Shown here piece after piece: positions 57,901-64,000 of a stretch of 64,000 bases of DNA. The translations under genes were made by a program, and so were the position numbers. This DNA comes from Methylobacterium sp. J-088 (GTDB lineage Bacteria > Pseudomonadota > Alphaproteobacteria > Rhizobiales > Beijerinckiaceae). Under the pieces are notes generated by a model that worked only from the letters and a program-made list of their open reading frames with translations, did no database searches and was not told the origin of the DNA. The stretch covers positions 1 to 64,000 of the forward strand of contig NZ_JAKSYH010000121.1 of assembly GCF_022829295.1 (NCBI RefSeq), given 5' to 3'. Each line of letters starts with the position of its first letter. The first letter of the stretch is position 1.

Positions 57901-58065
57901 GCCGAGACCCGACCGACGAACGGCACCGCCGAGCCGGACTCCGCGTCGACTGCGGAACCGACGCGCGAACCCGTGGCGGTCGTGCTGACGCCCCCGTCCG
58001 ATCCGGACCGGCCCAAGCGCGCCGGCTGGTGGTCCCGCACCAAGGCGGCGTTGACCGGCGAGTGA
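54991..58065 (+). CDS. rne: ribonuclease E
   Basis: 1024 residues. The S1 RNA-binding domain starts RGNIYLAKVTRVEPSLQAAF and is split by a long insert (about residues 87-325) rich in Asp and Glu with a run near 268-305. The S1 part resumes at QYKIQEVIKRRQIILVQVVK. The catalytic core has VSIDVNSGRSTR and LIVIDFIDMEEKRN (metal Asp residues) and the zinc-link CPHCGGSG. The C-terminal 300 residues are disordered, with Arg-rich RNA-binding runs between acidic stretches, the scaffold of the RNA degradosome. Insert and tail are typical of alphaproteobacterial RNase E. Confidence 0.95.
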   Translation: MANKMLIDAMHPEETRVVTVQGSRVEEFDFEAANRRQLRGNIYLAKVTRVEPSLQAAFVEYGGNRHGFLAFNEIHPDYYQIPLADRQALLEEEARDAEEHREREERRRRSPRRSRGRRAEARARGTDETVSAEDAHETAQVAGDEAGIEGRDETTPEAGIAPAGMPDTLAENPEAVQEALASETEAGDLAEPVRAAEPAGDAAPVTAQTEEAATDQDDPAEPEARIAVAEALTVAEEPAETVAEDVAEASGRSGPAVGEADEVLDEDESEEDESDDDEDEDESEDDEDESDDDEDSDEESDDPDAEPRIAQIGGNGDALAEIPERPRHFRRQYKIQEVIKRRQIILVQVVKEERGTKGAALTTYLSLAGRYSVLMPNTGRGGGISRKITSAADRKRLKEVVQDLEVPEGMGVILRTAGASRSKPEIARDFEYLMRLWESVRELTLTSMAPALVYEEGSLIKRAIRDLYNKELDEVLVAGEDAYREARDFMRMLMPGQSKVVKPYRDPTPIFARFGVEQQLDAMFSSHVSLKSGGYLVINPTEALVSIDVNSGRSTREHDIEDTALRTNLEAAEEVARQLRLRDLAGLIVIDFIDMEEKRNNRAVEKKLNDCLKNDRARIQVGRISPFGLMEMSRQRIRTGVLESSSIPCPHCGGSGFVRATASVALHILRSIEEALLKSAAHNLILRTRTEVALYILNQKRGHLRELEVRFGVTITIAADERLAATTAFQLDRGDPAQRAEGPVTGVRAQAISPTTEFEDEDEEIEEADAEVEADAEGAAEADAEGEGDAEEGRTEAREDGTRDEGDGRRRRRRRRRRGGRTEGRSDEERQGAPQSDEDGRDEEWDGEEPATADAANAETAAGEPAEMAVAVESDTVDAVATGADDVVQAEDDGGRRRRRGRRGGRGRSEGRTREGAEAEETAASDEAVVLPAEEPVSVEAVAEIIEATPEPVRGETTVDLPVAEPETEAAETRPTNGTAEPDSASTAEPTREPVAVVLTPPSDPDRPKRAGWWSRTKAALTGE

Positions 58066-58071
58066 GATACC

Positions 58072-58100
58072 GCGCCACCGGCCTTTGAGGCCGGTGGCGC
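58072..58100 (+). terminator. strong hairpin after rne
   Basis: Twelve-base perfect stem GCGCCACCGGCC/GGCCGGTGGCGC, loop TTTGA, 6 bases after the rne stop, followed by AGACTTTCG. Confidence 0.75.
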
Positions 58101-58116
58101 AGACTTTCGAAGGATC

Positions 58117-58141
58117 AAGCGCTTCCTACAGGGAAGCGCTT
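58117..58141 (+). terminator. second hairpin after rne
   Basis: Ten-base perfect stem AAGCGCTTCC/GGAAGCGCTT with a 5-base loop TACAG, 16 bases beyond the first hairpin. Could back up termination or act as a regulatory dyad for the downstream chemoreceptor gene. Confidence 0.55.
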
Positions 58142-58237
58142 CATCGGATCGATTAGAGAAGGATAAGATTAGCCTTCATCATTGGTTGAAGGATCCGTGC
58201 GAAGATCGCCTCCGATTCGTTGATTGGAGAACTCCGC

Positions 58238-59482
58238 ATGTTCGGCCTGAACCGCAAGCGCTCGGAAAAGGGCGCCTCTGCCGCCCTGCAGATAGCCGCT
58301 GCGCCGGTGAAGGCACCGGTGATCGTCGAGGTTGCGGCGAGTCCGCAGCCTGCCGCCGTCCCGGCCTTCGATCGCGAATGGCAGTCGCTCCTGGCGCGCA
58401 TGTCGGCCGCGGCCTCGGATGCCGGCACCTCGATCGGCTGGATGACCCACGACGCCTCGGGCACCGCCGAGCAGGCCCGGCTGATCGCGGCCGCCAGCGA
58501 GGAACTGGCCGCCACCACGGGCGAGATCGCGGCCCGCTCCGCGTCAGCCGCCGAGACCGCCGAGACCGCCCGCGCCGGGATCGCCACCTGCGTCGGCGAC
58601 CTCCATCGCGCCACCGAGGGGATGCGCGGCATCGAGGAGGGCACCGAGGAGATCGGGAGCCGGCTCGACAGCTTCTCGACCGCGGCCCTGCGGATCGAGG
58701 AGATGGCCGGCACGATCGCGGCGATCTCGGCCCAGACGAACCTGCTGGCGCTCAACGCCACGATCGAGGCGGCGCGCGCCGGCGAGGCGGGGCGCGGCTT
58801 TGCCGTGGTGGCCGCCGAGGTGAAGACCCTGTCGGCCCAGACGGCGAAGGCGACCGACGAGATCCGCGCCCGCGTGGCGGGCCTGCGCGAGGAGATGGCG
58901 GCCATGCAGGCCGCGGTCACGCGCAGCCGCGGCGCGGTCGAGACCGGGGCCGCCGCCATGGTGCGAGCCAATGCCCGCGTCGAAGCCGAGAGCGGCGCCG
59001 TCGCGAACGTCGCGTCGCAGATGCGTGAGGCCTCCGAGATCCTCAACCAGCAGATCCAGGCCACCGGCGATATCGCCAACAACGTCGGCCGGATCGCGGA
59101 GGGCACCGACAAGGCGCGCCGGGAGATCGGGGACGCCATGGCCGAACTTGAGCGGATCGAAACGCTCGGCCGCAACCTGCTCGACCGTCAGGATGGCGGC
59201 CAGGCGAGCGAGGCGCATACGGCGCGCCTTCCGGCCGACCTCGCCGCCTGGCGGCGCGCCATCGCGGCGACCCTGGTCGGCATGCGCCCGGCCGACAAGC
59301 CGCCCGTAGCCGTCGCCGCCAATCCGGCGCGGCCGGCCGCCGTGGAGGCACCCCTGGCGCAGGCCCGCGAGCAGGCTGCGGCGATGATCCGCCACGTTCG
59401 CGCCCAGGCCTGGGACGAGGCGACCGCCGCCTTCGTGGCCTTCGAGGCGGCCATCAAGGACGCGCGGTCGGCGGTCGCCTGA
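58238..59482 (+). CDS. soluble methyl-accepting chemotaxis-like protein
   Basis: 414 residues with no transmembrane segment. The signalling hairpin includes [27 protein letters not shown] in two halves around the conserved tip. The helix pair before it starts near residue 60; there is no HAMP or ligand domain. The C-terminus (330-414) is Ala-rich helix. ATG 58238 has GGAGAAC upstream. Probably a cytoplasmic receptor sensing an internal cue. Confidence 0.85.
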   Translation: MFGLNRKRSEKGASAALQIAAAPVKAPVIVEVAASPQPAAVPAFDREWQSLLARMSAAASDAGTSIGWMTHDASGTAEQARLIAAASEELAATTGEIAARSASAAETAETARAGIATCVGDLHRATEGMRGIEEGTEEIGSRLDSFSTAALRIEEMAGTIAAISAQTNLLALNATIEAARAGEAGRGFAVVAAEVKTLSAQTAKATDEIRARVAGLREEMAAMQAAVTRSRGAVETGAAAMVRANARVEAESGAVANVASQMREASEILNQQIQATGDIANNVGRIAEGTDKARREIGDAMAELERIETLGRNLLDRQDGGQASEAHTARLPADLAAWRRAIAATLVGMRPADKPPVAVAANPARPAAVEAPLAQAREQAAAMIRHVRAQAWDEATAAFVAFEAAIKDARSAVA

Positions 59483-59498
59483 ACCGCCCCAGACACGG

Positions 59499-60008
59499 TC
59501 AGGCGTCGATCAGACGCTCCAGCCGCATGCGGGTGATCTGCGCAACCTCCCCCAGCGCGGTCTCCCGCTCGGTCGCTGGATCCCGGCCGAGCCGGGCCTC
59601 GAACGCCGAGAGGATCTCGGCCCGGCCGCGCCCTCGCACCGCGATGATGAAGGGGAAGCCGAACCGGGCGCGGTAGGCTGCGTTCAGACGTGCGAAGGCC
59701 GCCGCCTCCGGCTCCGCCATGCGATCGAGCCCGGCGCTGCCCTGCTCGCTGGCCGAATCGTCCGTGAGGCTTTTGGCACGCGCCTCCGGACCGGCGAGTT
59801 CCGGATGGCCGTTGAGAAAGGCGAGTTGCAGATCCGGGGCCGCCGCATGCACCGCCCGCGTCATCGCCGCGTGCAGCTCGGCAAGGCTGGCAAAGGGGCG
59901 CTGCGGCGCGGCGGCCTCGGCCACCCAGGCGGCGTGCTCGAACACCCCGCCGAGTAGGGCCACGAAGGCACCCTCCTCCATCCGGTTGACGGTGGCGAGG
60001 TCGGGCAC
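59499..60008 (-). CDS. uraD: OHCU decarboxylase (urate degradation)
   Basis: 169 residues. Converts 2-oxo-4-hydroxy-4-carboxy-5-ureidoimidazoline to S-allantoin. Catalytic His68 in NGHPELAG, the SASEQGSAGLD region, and LNAAYRARFGFPFIIAVRGR. It follows uraH by 4 bases; both act after urate oxidase, which is not in this window. Confidence 0.93.
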   Translation of the reverse strand: MPDLATVNRMEEGAFVALLGGVFEHAAWVAEAAAPQRPFASLAELHAAMTRAVHAAAPDLQLAFLNGHPELAGPEARAKSLTDDSASEQGSAGLDRMAEPEAAAFARLNAAYRARFGFPFIIAVRGRGRAEILSAFEARLGRDPATERETALGEVAQITRMRLERLIDA

Positions 60009-60012
60009 GGCC

Positions 60013-60366
60013 TCAGCTGCCGCGGTAGGTGGTGAAGCTGCCGGGGGCGCAGAGCATCGGCACGTGGTAGTGCTGCGCTGGGTCGAAGATCGCGAAGCGC
60101 ACCACCGGGTTGTCGATGAAGATATCGGCCTCCGCGGTGCCAGGGCGGTCGCGAAAATAATCGTCCACGTGGAAGGCCAGCTGGTACTGACCGACCTTGG
60201 CGTCGTTCGGTGCGAGGATCGGCTGGTCGGTGCGTCCGTCCGCGTTCGTGACCACGCTCTTCACGAGCCGCCACGTTTCCCCGTCCAGCACGGAGAAATC
60301 GATGCGGATCCCCGCCGCGGGGCGCCCGCGGTCGGTGTCGAGGACGTGGGTCGAGATGCCGGCCAT
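60013..60366 (-). CDS. uraH: 5-hydroxyisourate hydrolase, cytosolic
   Basis: 117 residues, transthyretin-like fold. Hydrolyses 5-hydroxyisourate to OHCU. ISTHVLDTDRGRPAAGI at the N-terminus (catalytic His7), central DGRTDQPIL and the C-terminal signature HYHVPMLCAPGSFTTYRGS. No signal peptide. Just upstream of uraD in the same operon. Confidence 0.95.
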   Translation of the reverse strand: MAGISTHVLDTDRGRPAAGIRIDFSVLDGETWRLVKSVVTNADGRTDQPILAPNDAKVGQYQLAFHVDDYFRDRPGTAEADIFIDNPVVRFAIFDPAQHYHVPMLCAPGSFTTYRGS

Positions 60367-60386
60367 GGAATCGTATCCTGACGGGG

Positions 60387-60905
60387 TCAGCTGCCGCGAT
60401 AGTAGGAATAGCCCCAGGGCGTGAACAGCACCGGCAGGTGATGGCGCTGCCCCGCGTCACGGATCCGGAAGCGGATCGGCACGCGGTCGAGGAAGTTCGG
60501 GCTCGGCAGGCTGACGCCGCGGGCGGCGAAATAGGCCCCGACATGCAGCAGCAGCTCGTAATGGCCGGACCGGAGCGCGGCATCCATCAGCAGCGGCTCG
60601 GCCGGCCGACCGTTGGCCCCGGTGGTCATGGTCTTGATCGGCGTGAGGGTATCGCCCTCGCGCCAAGCGAGGTCGCAGACCATGCCGGCAGCCGGGGTGC
60701 CGTGGAAATTGTCGATGGCGTGCAGCGTCAGGCGCGGACCGAGGCCGGCCTGCGAGACCGGGGCGCTGGTGAGGGGGGCGGGCTTGTCCGACGCCGTCGA
60801 TGGTACCGGGCCTGCCTGGGCCAGGACGCCGCCGGACGCTGTCGCCACAGCGCCGCCGAGACCGAGTCCGGTGAAGCTGCGGCGGGTCAGGGCGGATGTC
60901 TCCAA
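60387..60905 (-). CDS. Tat-exported 5-hydroxyisourate hydrolase-like protein
   Basis: 172 residues. A twin-arginine signal (LTRRSFTGLGLGGAVATASG) and a linker rich in Pro/Ser/Ala are followed by a second transthyretin-like domain: LTLHAIDNFHGTPAAGM with a His at the catalytic place, and HHLPVLFTPWGYSYYRGS at the end. It therefore probably acts in the periplasm, like the TtuH/PucM-like exported forms. A paralogue of the cytosolic uraH next to it. Confidence 0.85.
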   Translation of the reverse strand: METSALTRRSFTGLGLGGAVATASGGVLAQAGPVPSTASDKPAPLTSAPVSQAGLGPRLTLHAIDNFHGTPAAGMVCDLAWREGDTLTPIKTMTTGANGRPAEPLLMDAALRSGHYELLLHVGAYFAARGVSLPSPNFLDRVPIRFRIRDAGQRHHLPVLFTPWGYSYYRGS

Positions 60906-61001
60906 GGCGGGTCCCCGTCGCGCGACCAGTCATCGGATCGCGGACGGCGTCGGCGATCGTTCACGCCGCGTCGCAAACTACACGCCAGAGACGGGGAGAC
61001 G

Positions 61002-61304
61002 CTATTGCGACGGTGGCTCAGACGCGGCCGGCCCCTCCTTGGCCGTCCGGCGCGCGCGCTCCTTGCGCAACTCCCGCTCGGCCAGGAGCCAGAACTCGAT
61101 CTCGAATCCCTCCGGCCGATGGTTGCGTTCCCACAACTCGTAGGCACGCTCGCGGATCTGCTCGAACGTAATGGCGTCCGGCGCCGACGCCGAAGGCCCG
61201 GGAGACGGCGCGGTCTGGTCGTCGGACATGGCCGAGGGTTCCGAGGCGCGGGGCGGATACTCCGGAGCCGTTGATCCGGGAGGCGGATAGGGATCGGACT
61301 TCAT
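61002..61304 (-). CDS. DUF2934 protein
   Basis: 100 residues: a disordered Pro/Ser-rich N-terminus, then IRERAYELWERNHRPEG and FEIEFWLLAERELRKERA, the DUF2934 helical motif. Unknown function; often stress-related. ATG 61304; an internal Met at residue 26 is also possible. Confidence 0.85.
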   Translation of the reverse strand: MKSDPYPPPGSTAPEYPPRASEPSAMSDDQTAPSPGPSASAPDAITFEQIRERAYELWERNHRPEGFEIEFWLLAERELRKERARRTAKEGPAASEPPSQ

Positions 61305-61321
61305 GGCGACGCCCGCCCCGC

Positions 61322-61492
61322 TCAGGGGGCCGGCCTTTCAAGGTAGGCGGCGACGCTGGTGATCCGGCTCCCCACCATCGTGACGGCCTTGCGCAGCCGG
61401 TCCTCGCTTACGCCGAAGCGCTGGGCCCAGACCTCCCGGGCGGCGCGGTCGAAGATGTCGATATGCGTCTTGCCTCTGGCTTCGGTGGACAT
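61322..61492 (-). CDS. DUF3606 protein
   Basis: 56 residues. The pattern ID(I/V)..-EVWAQRFGVSEDRLRKAV and GSRITSVAAYL matches DUF3606, small proteins of unknown role. ATG 61492 chosen; the longer frame gives a basic leader unlike the family. 17 bases from the DUF2934 gene, possibly one transcript. Confidence 0.8.
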   Translation of the reverse strand: MSTEARGKTHIDIFDRAAREVWAQRFGVSEDRLRKAVTMVGSRITSVAAYLERPAP

Positions 61493-61613
61493 GCTGTGCC
61501 CGCTCCGGTCTCTGGCAGTGCCGCGGCGGTGCCGGGCTGTCTGCCGGGACAACCGGGCGTCCCCGTCTTCGGTTGCCGACGCGACGTCGCGCCGATGCGC
61601 GCCTGTGCATGGA

Positions 61614-62624
61614 TCAGCGCAGGGGCGCCGCGGGCCGCGCCACCGGCTCGCGCAGCGGCTCGGATGGCTCCACCTCCTGCCCCACCCGAGCGGCCACGAA
61701 GGCGGTGAGAAGCGGCACCAGCAGGGCCGTGACCACGACGCTCGCCGCCACCAGCACCGTGGCGGGCCCGGCGGCCTCCGCGTAGGCGGGGTTGGCGGCG
61801 GCGATGATCGCCGGGACGGCGGCGGCGTTGCCCGCCGTCGAGGCGGCCGCCACCCCGGCGACCCCGTTGCCCCCGGTCAGTCGGTCGGCCACGAACAGGG
61901 CCGCACCCGTGATCGCCACCACGGCGATGCCGAGCCCGATTCCGAGGAGGCCCGCCTGCCAGATCTTGGCGAGGTCGAGCCCGAAGCCGAGCGCGAAGGC
62001 GAAGAACGGGATCATCACCGGTGCGGCGCCCGACAGGAAGGCGCGCATGTCCCGGTCGAGGTTGCCCAGGATCATGCCGATCAGGAGCGGCAGGATGCTG
62101 CCGACCAGCGTCGGCCACGGGAAGGCGGAGAGGCCGGCGAGCCCGAGCGTGACCATCGTGAGGAACGGGCCGGATTCGAGGCTCATGATCGCGTAGGCGC
62201 CCGCATCCTTCGGGCGGCCGAACTGGCCCATCAGGGCGAGGTAGAGCCCGCCATTGGTGTCGTTCATGGCGGCGACGATCGCCAGCGTCGAGAGCCCCAC
62301 GAAGGCACCGCCCATGATCGGCGCCTCGCCGAGCAGATGGCCGAACACCACGCCCAGGATCGCCGCGATGCCGACCTTGGTGGCCAGCAGGACGCCGCCC
62401 TTGCGGGCGATCGCCGGGGTGGCGCGGAAATCGATGCCCGCGCCCATGCAGACGAAGAACACCGCCAGGATCGGCAGGGCGCCGTTGAACAGCGCCCCGG
62501 TGAACGAGCCGAAGAAGGTCGCGGTGTTGGGGAACAGCGTGTGAAGGATCGCGCCGAGGAACAGCGGCACCACCATCAGGCCGCCCGGGACGCGCTCCAG
62601 CGAGCGCTTGATCGGAATCTGCAT
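61614..62624 (-). CDS. KdgT-like 2-keto-3-deoxygluconate permease
   Basis: 336-residue inner-membrane carrier of the KdgT family, about ten helices. Starts [20 protein letters not shown], with MGAGIDF and the [21 protein letters not shown] core. Divergent from a GntR regulator and a four-carbon acid-sugar kinase gene, so its real substrate may be an aldonate or four-carbon acid sugar rather than ketodeoxygluconate. Confidence 0.85.
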   Translation of the reverse strand: MQIPIKRSLERVPGGLMVVPLFLGAILHTLFPNTATFFGSFTGALFNGALPILAVFFVCMGAGIDFRATPAIARKGGVLLATKVGIAAILGVVFGHLLGEAPIMGGAFVGLSTLAIVAAMNDTNGGLYLALMGQFGRPKDAGAYAIMSLESGPFLTMVTLGLAGLSAFPWPTLVGSILPLLIGMILGNLDRDMRAFLSGAAPVMIPFFAFALGFGLDLAKIWQAGLLGIGLGIAVVAITGAALFVADRLTGGNGVAGVAAASTAGNAAAVPAIIAAANPAYAEAAGPATVLVAASVVVTALLVPLLTAFVAARVGQEVEPSEPLREPVARPAAPLR

Positions 62625-62737
62625 GGGTCGTCCTCCGGCGCGACCCCTGTTCCGGGCCCGTCACCTGAAACCTCAACCCCCCGGGGCCTGCTACAACCTT
62701 TCGACAAGGGCGTGCAACATGGCGGACAACTGCAGAC

Positions 62738-62747
62738 TTGTTGACAA
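62738..62747. promoter_or_regulatory. candidate GntR operator and -35
   Basis: TTGTTGACAA, a perfect 10-base palindrome of the TNGTNNNACNA kind bound by FadR-subfamily GntR proteins, about 55 bases before the GntR gene. It overlaps TTGACA, which could be a -35 box. Confidence 0.45.
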
Positions 62748-62802
62748 TTGGGCGGTCGCGTTGATGTCTTGGCCGCCGGAACGCACACGGAGGCCATCCC
62801 GG

Positions 62803-63606
62803 ATGTCGTCAGCCCTGCCCGGCCACGCGCAGGCGCTCGGCTTGGTATCGGGGCGCCGCGGGGTGGCGAAGGCGGCCATTGCCAGGCCCGCGTCCCTGTC
62901 GGATGGCATCTACGACGCGATCCTCACCGGCATCGCCAACGGCACCTATCCGGCCCAAGGCCGCCTGCCGAGCGAGCACGACCTCGCCGGCCGGTTCCAG
63001 GTCTCGCGGCCGGTGGTGCGGGCCGCCCTCGACCGGCTGCGCCGGGAGGGCGCGATCGTCTCGCGGCAGGGGGCGGGCAGCTTCGTCCGGCCCCGCGAGG
63101 CGAGCCCCGCCCCGGGCTTCGCACCGGTGGAAAGCATCGCCGACATCCAGCGCTGCTACGAGTTCCGCCTGACCCTGGAGCCGGACGCGGCCTTCCACGC
63201 CGCCACGCGTCGCGACGCCAACGCCCTCGACCGGATCGCGGCGGCCCTCGATCTGCTCACTCTGGTCACCCGCCAGGAGCAACACCGGGAGGACGCCGAC
63301 TTCGCCTTCCACCACGCGGTCGCAGTCGCCTCGAACAACCACTATTACGCGGCCTCCCTGCAGGCCCTGCAATCGCACGTGGCGGTGGGCATGAAGATCC
63401 ACGGCCTCGCCCTGCTGGGGCCGCGATCGGGCCTGCGCGGCGTGCTGGAGGAGCATCACGGGATCTTCGCGGCGATCCGTGACGGTGATGCGGAGGCCGC
63501 CCGCACCCGCATGGCCGCCCATATCGGCGCCTCGCGGGACCGGCTGTTCGAGGGGCGGCTGCTCGATCTGTCGATGGGGGTTGCGCCGGCGTCGCCACGC
63601 GCTTGA
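62803..63606 (+). CDS. GntR-family (FadR subfamily) transcriptional regulator
   Basis: 267 residues. Winged HTH about 30-100: SDGIYDAILTGIANGTYPAQ, RLPSEHDLAGRFQVSRPVVR, GAGSFVRP. A FadR-type helical effector domain follows (ADFAFHHAVAVASNN). Start ATG 62803 after GGAGG. Probably controls the KdgT-like permease and the kinase operon downstream in response to a sugar acid. Confidence 0.88.
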   Translation: MSSALPGHAQALGLVSGRRGVAKAAIARPASLSDGIYDAILTGIANGTYPAQGRLPSEHDLAGRFQVSRPVVRAALDRLRREGAIVSRQGAGSFVRPREASPAPGFAPVESIADIQRCYEFRLTLEPDAAFHAATRRDANALDRIAAALDLLTLVTRQEQHREDADFAFHHAVAVASNNHYYAASLQALQSHVAVGMKIHGLALLGPRSGLRGVLEEHHGIFAAIRDGDAEAARTRMAAHIGASRDRLFEGRLLDLSMGVAPASPRA

Positions 63607-63736
63607 CCGCCTCGGCACCCCCTCTGTATGCGTCCCGACAGCTTTACAACAAGCCTGGATGTTCCGCCCGGTCAGGCAGGGCGCTCCGGTCGGACATCGC
63701 GACGCGATCTTGTCCGCGGTCTGTTGAACCCCTGCC

Positions 63737-64000
63737 ATGATCCGCCTGCGCCTCATCGCCGACGACCTGACCGGCACACTCGACACGGCGGCCGGCTTCA
63801 CCGGCCTGTGCGGGCCGATCCCGGTAGCGTGGCCGGAGATCCTGCCGGGCGATGGATCCGGGTGCCTCGCGATCGATTCCGGCACCCGGGAGGTCTCGGC
63901 TACGGAAGCCGATCGGATCGTCCAAGATCTCGCGCCGCGGCTCCGGGGGGCCGACATCGCCTTCAAGAAGGTCGACAGCCTGTTGCGCGGCCCCTGGGCG
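63737..64000 (+). CDS. four-carbon acid sugar kinase family protein (cut by window edge)
   Basis: First 88 residues only. LIADDLTGTLDTAAGF is the DUF1537/OtnK N-terminal signature, with AIDSGTREVSA and KKVDSLLRGPW beyond it. Such kinases phosphorylate D-threonate, D-erythronate or related acids. Follows the GntR gene by 130 bases. The C-terminus is beyond the window. Confidence 0.85.
   Translation, partial: MIRLRLIADDLTGTLDTAAGFTGLCGPIPVAWPEILPGDGSGCLAIDSGTREVSATEADRIVQDLAPRLRGADIAFKKVDSLLRGPWA

Overview
The window is GC-rich (about 70 %) alphaproteobacterial chromosome, most likely Methylobacterium/Methylorubrum or a close relative. This rests on family content: a MucR-type regulator, DUF1491, DUF2336, DUF2934 and DUF3606 proteins, a GCG_CRPN-type small secreted protein, an HWE histidine kinase, a YfdX protein, and an RNase E with a very long acidic insert. 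No species-level marker is present.

Layout. 1-2.1 kb is a decayed edge with the start of an IS1182-type transposase, an IS21 IstA fragment, a frameshifted MFS transporter and half of a tRNA-Arg. 2.4-12 kb holds an exported L,D-transpeptidase, a heavy-metal RND pump with its adaptor and a tiny PhaR-like DNA-binding protein, a divergent OmpR/HK pair, and two secreted proteins (one YfdX). 12.1-22 kb is a ten-gene, translationally coupled operon: a Pot-type ABC importer, three subunits resembling HcnABC/opine or D-hydroxyproline dehydrogenase, an unusual mini FAD protein, a second DAO-type oxidase and RidA. A LysR regulator reads away from it. It looks like uptake and oxidation of an amino-acid-like or opine-like compound.

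23-28.2 kb is a signalling block. A KaiC-like double ATPase is coupled by ATGA to an HWE kinase and is divergent from a LOV/PAS hybrid kinase, suggesting light or redox input. 28.4-41.8 kb is mixed housekeeping: tRNA-Ser(CGA), RecD/Dda-like helicase, hemF, thioesterase, MucR, cupin, acetyltransferase, DUF2336, a membrane kinase and small proteins. 41.9-49.3 kb carries dgcN-dgcA (D-glutamate catabolism), a type-III-fold ornithine-type decarboxylase with a long structured leader, acetyltransferases and a Cache-type chemoreceptor. 49.7-54 kb has a polysaccharide flippase and glcE-glcF.

54-58 kb has a dead HigBA remnant, then rne with a long 5' leader. 58-61 kb has a soluble chemoreceptor and a urate-degradation cluster (uraD, uraH, and a second Tat-exported HIU-hydrolase-like protein). 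61-64 kb ends with small DUF proteins and a KdgT-like permease divergent from a GntR regulator and the start of a four-carbon acid-sugar kinase gene, cut by the window edge.

Gene starts were chosen by start codon, Shine-Dalgarno and overlap logic; those that remain ambiguous are flagged. All family assignments come from reading motifs, not from database searches.
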